A DNA stretch of 64,000 nt from Serratia marcescens. Lineage in GTDB: Bacteria; Pseudomonadota; Gammaproteobacteria; Enterobacterales; Enterobacteriaceae. The notes beneath the pieces were generated by a model that was not told where the DNA came from, did not search any database, and worked only from the letters and a program-made list of their open reading frames with translations. Numbering within the stretch: the stretch's first letter is position 1; each line of letters starts with the position of its first letter. Of the stretch, positions 8,330 to 16,388 are shown one piece after another. The translations under genes and the position numbers were made by a program. The stretch is taken from positions 1,240,001 through 1,304,000 of the forward strand of contig NZ_VFMJ01000001.1 in assembly GCF_006715005.1 (NCBI RefSeq), written 5' to 3'.

Positions 8330-9337
8330 TCAGAACGTCAGCATGATCTTGCCGATGTGCTCGCTGGACTCCATCAGCGCATGCGCGGCGGCGGCCTGCT
8401 CGAGCGGGAAAGTTTTAAAAATTTGCGGCTTCAGCACGCCGCGCTCCAGCAGCGGCCAAACCTTCTCGTGCAGCTCGGCGGCAATCTGCGCTTTGTCCGC
8501 CACGCTGCGCGAGCGCAGCGTTGAACCGGTATGGGTCAGGCGCTTTAACAGCAGCGGCATCAGATTGAGCTCTTTTACCACGCCGTTTTGCGTGCCGATT
8601 TGTACGATACGGCCTTCCATCGCTGCGGCCTGATAGTTCTTGGCCACATAGTCGCCGGCGATCAGATCGACGATCACGTCGGCACCTTTGCCGTCGGTGA
8701 CGTCTTTGGTGCGTGCGACGAAATCTTCGCTGCGGTAGTTAATCGCCACGTCGGCGCCCAGCGCCAGGCTGGCCTGGCGCTTCTCTTCGGAGCCAACGGT
8801 GGTGATCACCTGCGCGCAGAAGGCTTTTGCCAACATGGTAGCGACCGTGCCGATGCCGGAGGTGCCACCGTGGATCAACACGGTTTCGCCGGCTTTGAGG
8901 TGGCCACGCTGGAACACGTTGACCCAGACGGTAAAGAAGGTTTCCGGTAGTGCGGCGGCCTCGGTCAGGCTCAGGCCCGCCGGCACCGGCAGCGCATTGC
9001 TTTCATGCACGCTGCAGTATTCGGCATAGCCGCCGCCGGCGATGAGGGCACAAACCCGGTCGCCGAGCGCGAAGTGGGTCACGCCTTCACCGATGGCCAC
9101 CACTTCGCCGGCGATTTCCAGGCCGGGGATATCCGAAGCGCCGGGCGGTGGCGCATAGTTCCCCTGGCGCTGCAGCACGTCGGGGCGGTTAACGCCGGCG
9201 GCGGCGATTTTCACCAGGAGTTCGCCCGCTTGCGGAACGGGCACCGGGCGTTCGGTGACGACCAGAACCTCGGGGGCGCCCGGTTGGCTGATCTCAATCG
9301 CTTTCATCGTGCCGGGCTGCGCTGCATTTGTTGACAT
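8330..9337 (-). CDS. NAD(P)H quinone oxidoreductase, medium-chain dehydrogenase (PIG3-like)
   Basis: 335 aa from MSTNAAQPGTMKAIEISQPG. It has the zinc-free MDR architecture: a GroES-like N-terminal domain with NRPDVLQRQGNYAPPPGAS, then a cofactor domain with HGGTSGIGTVATMLAKAF. These blocks match the TP53I3/PIG3 quinone oxidoreductase subfamily, which reduces quinones with NADPH. ATG 9337 follows GAGGAGAGTGACC, so the upstream in-frame start at 9388 is not used. Confidence 0.9.
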   Translation of the reverse strand: MSTNAAQPGTMKAIEISQPGAPEVLVVTERPVPVPQAGELLVKIAAAGVNRPDVLQRQGNYAPPPGASDIPGLEIAGEVVAIGEGVTHFALGDRVCALIAGGGYAEYCSVHESNALPVPAGLSLTEAAALPETFFTVWVNVFQRGHLKAGETVLIHGGTSGIGTVATMLAKAFCAQVITTVGSEEKRQASLALGADVAINYRSEDFVARTKDVTDGKGADVIVDLIAGDYVAKNYQAAAMEGRIVQIGTQNGVVKELNLMPLLLKRLTHTGSTLRSRSVADKAQIAAELHEKVWPLLERGVLKPQIFKTFPLEQAAAAHALMESSEHIGKIMLTF

Positions 9338-9490
9338 GGTCACTCTCCTCATCGTGGCGGACGTGGTTATCAGGCGGAACGCCCGCAATAAAGTCTGCTG
9401 TTAGCTTAGCGAAATCGAAGGAGGTGCGCGTGGTCGAATAGAGCGGTTTTACGAGGAGGGGAGGACGCCGCCGCGATGGGCGGCTGGATA

Positions 9491-9700
9491 TCAATCGTTA
9501 GGGGGGATGCGGAACCCTTTCAACGAGACGATAAAGTGTTCTTTCCCTTTGGAGATCTTGGCGCCTTTATCGCACCACAGGCTGGCAAGCTGGAAGAAGT
9601 CATCGCTGCCGATATCGTAGGCCAGTTCGATTTTCTTGGCTGTGCCGGCGCGGATGAGTTTTTCTGCTTCCTGATGGTTTGCAGCTTTAATTATGGTCAT
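9491..9700 (-). CDS. 69-aa protein, unrecognised
   Basis: It begins MTIIKAANHQEAEKLIRAGT and ends KGFRIPPND. The composition is a soluble alpha/beta mini-domain with no signal or membrane segment. AAGGA lies eight bases before the ATG at 9700, which supports translation. It stands alone between a 150-base gap on each side. I do not recognise a family. Confidence 0.65.
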   Translation of the reverse strand: MTIIKAANHQEAEKLIRAGTAKKIELAYDIGSDDFFQLASLWCDKGAKISKGKEHFIVSLKGFRIPPND

Positions 9701-9793
9701 GGGCGAAATCCTTGGTGTTAAGCCAGAGCGGATAATCGCGAATCATCATATGGCCATATTGTGACAATTTTGTGATGAAAACATGACGGTCCA

Positions 9794-9826
9794 CGAAGGC
9801 GCGGCGTGCGGCGTGCCGCGCCTTCG
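9794..9826 (-). terminator. strong hairpin
   Basis: Twelve-base perfect arms (CGAAGGCGCGGC and its complement) with a 9-base loop lie about 20 bases past the stop of the 38-aa leftward gene. No long U run follows. Confidence 0.6.
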
Positions 9827-9846
9827 CGGTGAAAATACGTTATCGA

Positions 9847-9963
9847 CTACCGATCGTGCGGGCGAACGAATGTACTTTTCTTCTGAGATTTGAAATGCTT
9901 ATAGAGCGAATAGCCCGCAATGCCGGCCAAGACAGCCAAGAGGGCAAGGGATCCTGTGGCCAT
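9847..9963 (-). CDS. 38-aa single-helix membrane protein
   Basis: MATGSLALLAVLAGIAGYSL is followed by a basic tail (YKHFKSQKKSTFVRPHDR). One N-terminal helix with positive charges after it predicts an N-out, C-in topology. GGAGGT lies seven bases before the ATG at 9963. The in-frame ATG at 9969 is too close to that site and the longer frame from 10134 has no support. I know no function. Confidence 0.65.
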   Translation of the reverse strand: MATGSLALLAVLAGIAGYSLYKHFKSQKKSTFVRPHDR

Positions 9964-10071
9964 GAACATCACCTCCGAATAAGAATGGCAAGGAGGCGTA
10001 TTTGTGACATTCATCACTTTACGGGGCAATGGGAGCAATCTGTAATCGGGAAACGGGCATGAGGGAGGAGC

Positions 10072-10098
10072 AAAAAAAAAGCGCCTATAGGGAGGCGC
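10072..10098 (-). terminator. rho-independent terminator on the minus strand
   Basis: GCGCCT/AGGCGC stem with a run of nine A on the plus strand at 10072-10080 (nine U in the minus transcript). It ends the leftward transcript of the 125-aa gene. Confidence 0.85.
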
Positions 10099-10210
10099 AT
10101 AAAGATTTGCAACACAGCTTGTTGTGTTCAACACCAGGAGGAGTGGTGAACTGGCGCTATTCTATGCAGCGGCGAGGGCGGCTGATATAGGTATTACTCC
10201 GAAAGCGCCG

Positions 10211-10588
10211 CTACCACTCATAGCCCAACTGGATGTTGTAATCGGGATCCTGGTTGGTGGAGTAAGGATCGGATTGGCGGCGGCGATCGGTTTTCTTCAC
10301 CGGGCCTTCATACGCGGGATAAGGTTTGGCGCGCGGTTTGCTGCAGCCCGGATGATCGCATTCGATATCGACGCGAAAGCCGTTCTTGTCGCGTGCTTCT
10401 GCCCAGGTAATCGGTGGTTTCGCCGCCTTAGGGGCTGGCCCTGACGGTGCTGTCGGCTTGGGGGCGGGAGCCACGCTGGGTTCGGGAGCTTGATAATTCA
10501 GCTCCAGTGCACTCTGCGGAGCGCTGTAAGCGGCAAAGGCCAGCAGGGCGGCGGCACTGGCAGTTGGTAAGGTAAGCCATCTCGGCAT
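10211..10588 (-). CDS. exported proline-rich protein, unrecognised
   Basis: 125 aa with an N-terminal signal-like stretch (TLPTASAAALLAFAAYSAPQ), a Pro/Ala-rich linker at about 35-60 (repeated PAPK/PKP units), then a basic region with a Cys pair (IECDHPGCSKP). The Cys pair could form a disulphide in the periplasm. AGGGAG seven bases before the ATG at 10588 supports the start. The function is unknown. Confidence 0.65.
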   Translation of the reverse strand: MPRWLTLPTASAAALLAFAAYSAPQSALELNYQAPEPSVAPAPKPTAPSGPAPKAAKPPITWAEARDKNGFRVDIECDHPGCSKPRAKPYPAYEGPVKKTDRRRQSDPYSTNQDPDYNIQLGYEW

Positions 10589-10652
10589 GGTGAATCTCCC
10601 TGAATGATTTCTGTAGGCAACTATAAAACAGCAGAACGAGAATTACTATCAT

Positions 10653-10964
10653 TTACCTTGGCTGTTACGGGGGCGCCAGGCGGTGATTCCATCGACAGAC
10701 AGGGTCAAATCCTGTGCGTTTAGCCGAGATTCACGTCCCATCACGGCGAAAAAGGTTGCTATTGCCGCTCGCTCATGAGTTAATGATGTCGGCCTGTGGT
10801 ACAGACCTATTTATGCACGACATTTTGAGTAAAGTAGTTCAAATTTAAAGCGTTATCCCGGATAGCCCTTCTCTGACGAATTTCCTTTCCAGTGCCTCCA
10901 TAAGTAACTGATGACCGGCTATCTCGCCCATGGCGGCTAATATTATTATTGAAGGAAATTAGAC
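10653..10964. other. intergenic and cold-shock gene leader
   Basis: No gene is seen. The right-hand part is probably the long 5' untranslated region typical of csp genes. A 21-codon frame from 10783 has no ribosome site. AAGGAAATTAGAC precedes the csp start. Confidence 0.45.
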
Positions 10965-11177
10965 ATGTCCAACATGATCAAAGGTCAAGTGAAGTGGTTC
11001 AACGAAGCTAAAGGTTTTGGTTTCATCACCCCAGCAGACGGCAGCAAAGACGTATTCGTACACTTCTCTGCTATCCAGGATCAAGGCTTCAAGACCCTGG
11101 CTGAAGGCCAGAACGTACAGTTCTCTATCGAGAACGGTGCGAAAGGTCCATCTGCGGCTAACGTTACCGCTATCTAA
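10965..11177 (+). CDS. CspA-family cold-shock protein
   Basis: 70 aa, one cold-shock domain. The RNP1 motif KGFGFI and RNP2 motif VFVHF are both intact, and the start [20 protein letters not shown] reads closest to CspC/CspE-type proteins, but it matches neither exactly, so I leave the symbol blank. It binds single-stranded RNA/DNA and acts as an RNA chaperone or antiterminator in the cytoplasm. Codon choice is strongly biased to common codons, as expected for a highly expressed gene. It is monocistronic, with a strong terminator 20 bases after the stop. Confidence 0.93.
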   Translation: MSNMIKGQVKWFNEAKGFGFITPADGSKDVFVHFSAIQDQGFKTLAEGQNVQFSIENGAKGPSAANVTAI

Positions 11178-11197
11178 TTGGCGTCTACCGCCGATTG

Positions 11198-11225
11198 AAA
11201 AAAACCCGCCGCGGCGGGTTTTTTT
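11198..11225 (+). terminator. rho-independent terminator of the csp gene
   Basis: A7-CCCGCC-GC-GGCGGG-T7, a near-perfect self-complementary unit. Confidence 0.92.
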
Positions 11226-11248
11226 ATGCCTGAAATTCGGTGGTGCGC

Positions 11249-11274
11249 AAAAAAAAGCCCGCAAGTCAGCGGGC
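11249..11274 (-). terminator. minus-strand terminator without an assigned gene
   Basis: GCCCGC/GCGGGC stem (11257-11274) with eight A on its left (11249-11256), so it would stop transcription coming leftward from about 11300-11480. No convincing leftward gene lies there. Confidence 0.7.
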
Positions 11275-11497
11275 AAAAGTTCCTTGTTACTTCTTCATTT
11301 GCGAGCGCTTCTCTGGGGGGGAAACGCCTGAAGACAGGCTACGCGAGGCCGGCTTAAGATTCTGCGGCCAAACCGTTAAGAAAGTGAAAATTTGGGCGGC
11401 TGTTACGCTGAGAGCGAGGCCGGATTGGCGCGGGGCGGTGTCCTTCCCCCTGGGTTTTGTCATACACTGATGCCAATCGCAAATGATGGGGAACGGT

Positions 11498-11698
11498 ATG
11501 CAGGTTAACGATCGAGTGACGGTAAAAACAGACGGCGGCCCGCGGCGCGAGGGCGTCATTCTGGCCGTAGAGGTGTTCAACGAAGGGACTATGTATCTGG
11601 TTTCTCTTGAAGACTATCCGGCGGGCGTATGGTTTTTTAATGAAATCGACAGCCGTGACGGGACGTTTGTGGAGCCATGTCGCGAGCATGGGCAGTAA
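11498..11698 (+). CDS. 66-aa basic beta-barrel-like protein, unrecognised
   Basis: [20 protein letters not shown] resembles the start of an SH3-like/KOW barrel (xVxDxVxVKxxGGxRxGxI), and the remainder keeps alternating hydrophobic strands ([18 protein letters not shown]). GGGG lies 6 bases before the ATG at 11498; an in-frame ATG at 11483 is less well placed. It is monocistronic, followed by the bidirectional terminator. The fold is an impression only. Confidence 0.65.
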   Translation: MQVNDRVTVKTDGGPRREGVILAVEVFNEGTMYLVSLEDYPAGVWFFNEIDSRDGTFVEPCREHGQ

Positions 11699-11781
11699 CG
11701 TCGGTTAATCTCATTAATTTGCTAATGAAATTGTCCATTTTGAGATTATTTCATTACGGTAAGATTTTTTTTATCGACGGC

Positions 11782-11830
11782 AAAAAAATACCCGCTGCGC
11801 TAGCGGGGGATAGCGCAGCAGGTATTCTTT
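11782..11830. terminator. bidirectional terminator
   Basis: Fifteen-base arms (11788-11802 and 11811-11825, one G-U pair) around an 8-base loop. A-run on the left and TATTCTTTT on the right, so it can serve both the 66-aa gene and convergent rcsA. Confidence 0.85.
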
Positions 11831-11916
11831 TGGTGGTTCCAGTATCCGATATCCAGGTGACTTTATCACCGGATATTTAACGGCCGACAAAACAGAGTGG
11901 GGGCATTCTCTGCGGC

Positions 11917-12546
11917 TCAACGGCTATTGACAAATATTCCACTGGTCAGCGTATCGGTCAAACGAACAACGTGGTAAATGATCTGCTTGTTGTGCGTCTT
12001 TATTTTCCGCTTGATGTTTCCCTTGTGGGAGGAGACCGTTTTGGCCTTTATTTGCATCTGGTCTGATATCTGGATGGTGCCTTGACCGGACATCCACATG
12101 CGTAACATGTTCGATTCGGTCTGGCTCAGCGTTACCGGCGTTTGGTCCAGAGAGGATTTCTCCGCCCGTAGGGACGTTCTCTCGAGATAGTGACTAAGTA
12201 GCTGATTCATAGTCTCTGGTTTGATGGATTTTGACGATATGATGACGTTCTTGCGAACATATAAATAATCGTCGAAATGTACATTGGTAATAGCCATGAA
12301 GATGAAGAATAACGTATCCGGGTGCAGTGAAATCACCCGTTTTATTCGCTCAGTGGCGTTTGCTTCGTGGATGAAGCAGTCCTCGTTAATAAACACCAGG
12401 CTCGGATTCAACTTGCTGCATTTTTCATGCAGGCTGTCAATATCCTCGATGGCATTAATATGGCGTTTTTTCACGCCATGCGAAGTCAGATAGTCGGTTA
12501 ATCCCAATCTGGTATAGCTACATGAATCCATGATGATCGTTGGCAT
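11917..12546 (-). CDS. rcsA: RcsA, LuxR-family activator of capsule genes
   Basis: 209 aa. It opens [20 protein letters not shown] and has the C-terminal GerE/LuxR helix-turn-helix ([20 protein letters not shown], then [15 protein letters not shown]), nearly identical to E. coli RcsA as I remember it. RcsA binds DNA with RcsB at RcsAB boxes to activate capsule and colanic-acid-type genes and to repress flagella; it is unstable and Lon-degraded. The receiver-like N-terminal half lacks the phosphoacceptor Asp pattern, as in the family. GGGGG lies eight bases before the ATG. It is expected to autoactivate via the box upstream. Confidence 0.96.
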   Translation of the reverse strand: MPTIIMDSCSYTRLGLTDYLTSHGVKKRHINAIEDIDSLHEKCSKLNPSLVFINEDCFIHEANATERIKRVISLHPDTLFFIFMAITNVHFDDYLYVRKNVIISSKSIKPETMNQLLSHYLERTSLRAEKSSLDQTPVTLSQTESNMLRMWMSGQGTIQISDQMQIKAKTVSSHKGNIKRKIKTHNKQIIYHVVRLTDTLTSGIFVNSR

Positions 12547-12851
12547 ATCGCACCCCCACTTAAATCCGTTTTACTGCGGTAATATGAGAAAAAGCCTAAA
12601 AAGCCGAAAGGCAAAAATGGAGCAATAATTCAGTGTAGCGAGTGTTCTATCAATAAACACGACGGCACTCAATGATATTTTCATACTAAACTTATTAATC
12701 ACATGAATCTATAAGTTTGGCTTAAGTCAGAGAGATTTGCTGCTCGCTCGGCGTCGACGCGAGCTACCTGATTTGCGCTTGGCACCCGTGCTTGCTGGCA
12801 TTGCTTGCCGAGATTCTGTTCATCATGTCACGAAACAAAATTTTAGTTTGC

Positions 12852-12865
12852 TAGGAAAAGTCTTA
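12852..12865 (-). promoter_or_regulatory. RcsAB box upstream of rcsA
   Basis: On the minus strand the site reads TAAGACTTTTCCTA, 12 of 14 matches to the RcsAB consensus TAAGAATATTCCTA, about 306 bases upstream of the rcsA start and in its orientation. This fits the known autoactivation of rcsA. Confidence 0.65.
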
Positions 12866-12994
12866 AAAAAAATTCATGTGTTGGTTTTTTGAAGTTTTCC
12901 AGTGCGATTCTTGAGCGCTCAAAAAGTGTTCTCTTGATTATTTTGTCTTTTTAATCATAAAAATCATTATGTTGAGTCTTTTATCCCCTCGACT

Positions 12995-13013
12995 GCTAAT
13001 GATAATCACTTCT
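12995..13013. promoter_or_regulatory. Fur-like box
   Basis: GCTAATGATAATCACTTCT matches 14 of 19 positions of the Fur consensus, with an unbroken 12-base core TAATGATAATCA. The nearest gene starts are 266 bases right and 449 bases left, and neither is an obvious iron gene. Confidence 0.35.
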
Positions 13014-13278
13014 TTTTTTATCATAACAACCAACAAAAGTTAACGTCATGGCTGAAATGTGTAGCTTAATTGTTGCTATAAATCACCGTTTTACAATGGG
13101 TTATCTGGATATTTATTTCGCTTGAAATAATTTTGGTGAATATTTACCGGTGATTGAGTTGTTTTTCTAAACTATCATCCTGTTGCTCGCGCCAGCGGGG
13201 TGGGGGGCAGGTCGGAGTTGTCTCCGGCCCGCGTTGGTTTTAATTTGCCTTTCCACCTTTCAAAAACAGGATGTCGCG

Positions 13279-13983
13279 GTGAGACAGAATCAGTATGGGC
13301 AGCCGATAGGCGACGCCCTCCCTCATTGGCAGCCGGCAGGCATGCCCGGACACACGTTACTGCCAGGACGGTTTTGCCGCCTCGAACCGCTGGACCTCGA
13401 GCGCTGGGGTGACGAACTCTATCGGGCTTATCAAACCGCCGAGGACGATCGCGACTGGACCTATCTGTTTTGGCAGCGGCCGCAGACGCGCGAGGATTTC
13501 CAGCATTACCTTCAGGCACAGGTGTCCGGCGCCGACAGAAACACGATGGTGGTGATCGATCAGGCGAACGGGCGCGCGGTGGGAACCTGCGCTTTTTTAC
13601 GCATCGATCCCGCCAACGGCGCGGCCGAACTGGGGACCATCAACTGGTCTCCGCTGATGAAGCGCAGCGCGCTGGGCAGTGAGGCGATTTTCCTGATGCT
13701 GCGGCATCTGTTTGACGATCTTGGCTACCGGCGCTGTGAATGGAAGTGCGATAGCCTCAATTTGCCTTCGCGCCAAGCCGCCGAGCGTTTGGGCTTCCGT
13801 TACGAAGGCACGTTCCGCCAGGCGGTCGTCGTCAAAGGACGCACGCGCGACACCGATTGGCTGTCGATCATCGACGCGGAATGGCCGGCGCGACACGCCG
13901 CCTTTGCCGCCTGGCTATCGCCGGGCAACATCGGCAATGACGGTCGGCAAGAGCGGCGTTTGCAGGCTTTCCAACTCGGGTAG
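13279..13983 (+). CDS. GNAT N-acetyltransferase, RimJ/RimL-like
   Basis: 234 aa from a GTG start at 13279 preceded by AGGA; the longer frame from 13183 covers DNA with no ribosome site. The pattern is that of a RimL-type GNAT: RLEPLDLERWGDELYRAY, a strand block with GAAELGTINWSP, the acetyl-CoA loop region LGSEAIFLMLRHLFDDLGYR, and the CDSLNLPSRQAAERLGFRYE block diagnostic of this group. The substrate is unknown; relatives acetylate protein N-termini or small amines. The DNA just upstream is AT-rich, then GC jumps at about 13190. Confidence 0.85.
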   Translation: MRQNQYGQPIGDALPHWQPAGMPGHTLLPGRFCRLEPLDLERWGDELYRAYQTAEDDRDWTYLFWQRPQTREDFQHYLQAQVSGADRNTMVVIDQANGRAVGTCAFLRIDPANGAAELGTINWSPLMKRSALGSEAIFLMLRHLFDDLGYRRCEWKCDSLNLPSRQAAERLGFRYEGTFRQAVVVKGRTRDTDWLSIIDAEWPARHAAFAAWLSPGNIGNDGRQERRLQAFQLG

Positions 13984-13994
13984 CGCCGCGCGCG

Positions 13995-15410
13995 TTAGGC
14001 CGTCTCTGGCAGGCAGTGGCGCAGCGAGTCCAGCGCCAGCCGGATGTCCTGTTCCTCCGTCATCCAGTTGACCAGCGCGGCGCGGATCCCCGGTTGATGG
14101 TTATAGGTCGTCGGGGTGCAACGCACCACGCCGTGCCGGTTAAGGCGCTCGAGAAAGCGATCGCGCGCCGCCTCGCTGTCGCCCTGCGGATAGCTGAGCG
14201 CGAAGCACACCACGTTCAAATTCACCGGCGCCAGCAGATGGAAGCCGTCATCGGCCGCTAACGCCGCCCCCAGCGTCTGCGCCAATCGGACGTTGCGCTC
14301 AACGATATCCCGTATGCCGCTGCGGCCATAGGCTTTCAACGTCAGCCAGAGCGGCAGGGCGCGAAAGCGCCGCGAATTTTCCGGCGTCAGATGCAGATAG
14401 TTGTCCGGCCGCGGCGTCGGTGCTTCCAGGTAGGCCGAATGGTTCTGAAATACCTGCATTTGCAGATCCAGGTGGCGGGTAAATTGGATCGCGCTGTCAT
14501 AAGGCACGTTCAGCCATTTGTGCGCATCGACGGTGATGGAGTCGGCATGCTGCCAGCCCTCAAGCCTTGGGGCGTACAGCGGCGAACTGGCCGCCACGCC
14601 GCCGAATGCGGCATCGACATGCAGCCAAAACGGATAACGTTCCCGCAGCGCCAGCAGACGCGGCAGATCGTCGAAAGCGACGGTGTTGACTGTGCCGGCG
14701 CTGGCCAGCACCAACGTGGGGCGGCCTTCGCCGGCGGCGAGCTGCCGCTCCAGCGCCACCATATCCATGGCTTCAGACTCCGGCAGGCTGGCGACGGTCG
14801 TCAGCGCGTCGCGGCCGATGCCGAGCATGCTGAGCGCCTTTACGCTGCTGGCGTGCGGATTGGCGGCCAGCACCCGGATGGGCCCCAGCGCCGCCAGGCC
14901 CCGTTGGGCAATATCCACGCCATGCTGTTGGCCTAGCCACTGCCGGCCAATGGCCAGCCCGGCGAAATTGGCCATGGTAGCGCCGCTGACCAGGCTACCG
15001 CTGAACGCTTCCGGCAGGCCCAGCAGGGATTTCAACTGCGTCACGGCCGCCAACTCGATCGCCGCGGCGATCGTATCATGGCTGAGCTGGCTATTTTGGT
15101 CTGTCACGCTAACCAGCCAGTCCGCCGCGACCGCCGCCGGGGTGCCACCGCCGGTGACGAAGCCGAAATAACGCGGGCCGGCGCTGGCGGAAATGCCCGC
15201 CTGATAACGTTGCCAAAAGTCATCCAGCGCTGCCAGAGCGCCTTCACCGTTTTCTGCCAGCCGATCGTCACCGGGTTGCAGCTGCTGTTGCGCGAGCGGT
15301 GGGCAGACCGAGCGCTGCTGCAGCCCGGCCAGAAAGTCTTCCGCCAACTGGCGGGTGTGGTCGAGGATCTGCGGAAACTGGGTAAGATCCTGTTGTAAAC
15401 GTGGGTGCAT
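13995..15410 (-). CDS. PLP-dependent group II amino-acid decarboxylase
   Basis: 471 aa starting MHPRLQQDLTQFPQILDHTR. The ATG at 15410 follows CGGAG; a frame extending to 16148 merely runs antisense through the LysR gene. It has the fold-type I decarboxylase layout with the cofactor lysine in VDAHKWLNVPYD, the upstream aspartate in LHVDAAFGG, and a substrate/PLP region SGATMANFAGLAIGR. Relatives include aromatic-L-amino-acid, glutamate and diaminobutyrate decarboxylases; the substrate cannot be told here. It is divergent from a LysR regulator (about 105 bases apart) that probably controls it. Confidence 0.85.
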   Translation of the reverse strand: MHPRLQQDLTQFPQILDHTRQLAEDFLAGLQQRSVCPPLAQQQLQPGDDRLAENGEGALAALDDFWQRYQAGISASAGPRYFGFVTGGGTPAAVAADWLVSVTDQNSQLSHDTIAAAIELAAVTQLKSLLGLPEAFSGSLVSGATMANFAGLAIGRQWLGQQHGVDIAQRGLAALGPIRVLAANPHASSVKALSMLGIGRDALTTVASLPESEAMDMVALERQLAAGEGRPTLVLASAGTVNTVAFDDLPRLLALRERYPFWLHVDAAFGGVAASSPLYAPRLEGWQHADSITVDAHKWLNVPYDSAIQFTRHLDLQMQVFQNHSAYLEAPTPRPDNYLHLTPENSRRFRALPLWLTLKAYGRSGIRDIVERNVRLAQTLGAALAADDGFHLLAPVNLNVVCFALSYPQGDSEAARDRFLERLNRHGVVRCTPTTYNHQPGIRAALVNWMTEEQDIRLALDSLRHCLPETA

Positions 15411-15515
15411 GGCGGCTCCGAAAGCATTAGGGATAGATGACATAAACATAGAACAGTTGCCTGCGGGCCAAAATCGATGAAAAATAACCTTTTTGGATAA
15501 TTTGGCTAACCAGTG

Positions 15516-16388
15516 ATGAGCGAACGCCTTCCCCTGCATGTCTTGCCGACCTTTGTTATCGCTGCCCGGTTGGAAAATTTGCGCGCCACGGCGCAGCAGG
15601 TGCATTTGACGCACGGCGCGGTCAGCCAGCAAATTCAGCTGCTGGAGCAGGCGGTCGGCTACCCGCTGTTTGAACGGCGTGGGCGCGGTGTGCGTCTGAA
15701 TGCGGCCGGGAAAGAGATGCTGGCGGCGGTAGAACCGGCGCTGCAGGCGCTGCAGCAGGGCGTTGCCCGCGCCCGGCGCGCCGCGGCGAACCAGACGCTG
15801 CGCATCAGCGTGCTGCCGTCTTTTGCCCACTACTGGCTGTTGCCGCGTCTGCCGGCTTTTCATGAAGCCTGCGCCGATATTGCGTTGGATATCGATGCCT
15901 CGCTGACATTGCAGGATCTGTCGCAGCGCGGGTTCGATGCGGCGATCCGCATTGGTAACGGCCAGTGGACGGGGCTGCAGGCGCAGCGCATCGCGTCGGG
16001 CGACGTGCTGCCGGTCGCCTCGCCGGACATGGCGCGTCAGTGGGGAACGGCATTCGAGAACGGCGGCGACGTTCCCTTGCTGGAGCACGACGTCAGCCCC
16101 TGGCGCGACTGGTTCAATGCGCAAGGGCGCCCACTGTGCGGACGGCAACAGGCGTTGTTCAACGATGCCGGATTGTTGATTCGCGCGGCCGAGCAGGGGT
16201 TTGGCATCGCGCTGGCGAAAAAGCTGCTGGTGCAGGATGCGATTGACGCCGGTAGGCTGGTGGCGCTGGCTGCGCCCTGTCGCCTGAGCGATGACGACGT
16301 TTATCTGGTGTGGCCGCAGACCGCCGGGTTGACGCCGGCGGTGTTACGTTTGCTGCAGTGGCTGCAGCAACAGTTGGCGGCTATTTAA
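15516..16388 (+). CDS. LysR-type regulator, GcvA-like
   Basis: About 290 aa. The N-terminal helix-turn-helix reads RATAQQVHLTHGAVSQQIQL and the effector domain spans about 90-285. The motif order and FERRGRGVRLNAAG place it in the GcvA-like branch. A GTG three bases earlier (15513) is an alternative start, and neither has a strong ribosome site. It is divergent from the PLP decarboxylase and overlaps the convergent CoA-transferase gene by 4 bases at its 3' end. Confidence 0.9.
   Translation: MSERLPLHVLPTFVIAARLENLRATAQQVHLTHGAVSQQIQLLEQAVGYPLFERRGRGVRLNAAGKEMLAAVEPALQALQQGVARARRAAANQTLRISVLPSFAHYWLLPRLPAFHEACADIALDIDASLTLQDLSQRGFDAAIRIGNGQWTGLQAQRIASGDVLPVASPDMARQWGTAFENGGDVPLLEHDVSPWRDWFNAQGRPLCGRQQALFNDAGLLIRAAEQGFGIALAKKLLVQDAIDAGRLVALAAPCRLSDDDVYLVWPQTAGLTPAVLRLLQWLQQQLAAI

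Larger units (their letters stand above)
12547..13278. other. long AT-rich regulatory region between rcsA and the acetyltransferase gene
   Basis: About 730 bases with no gene. AT-rich DNA is interrupted by a GC-rich island at about 12745-12820 with short hairpin potential (GCTCG/CGAGC). It contains an RcsAB-like box and a Fur-like box. AT-rich promoters of this kind are typical H-NS targets, as known for rcsA in E. coli. Confidence 0.6.

Noticed and set aside
10815-10824. GCACGACATT, shared with the conserved core of RyhB
   Set aside because: Only ten bases match, with no Fur box or terminator in the right place; coincidence.
11287-11580. 97-codon minus-strand ORF ahead of the orphan terminator
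   Set aside because: Antisense to the supported 66-aa gene, no ribosome site and unlikely composition; a small RNA is the better idea.
11700-11916. DsrA small RNA, which lies beside rcsA in E. coli
   Set aside because: No resemblance to DsrA seen; only a bidirectional terminator and AT-rich DNA.
15411-16148. N-terminal extension of the PLP decarboxylase (717-codon frame)
   Set aside because: It runs antisense through the LysR gene; the supported ATG is at 15410.
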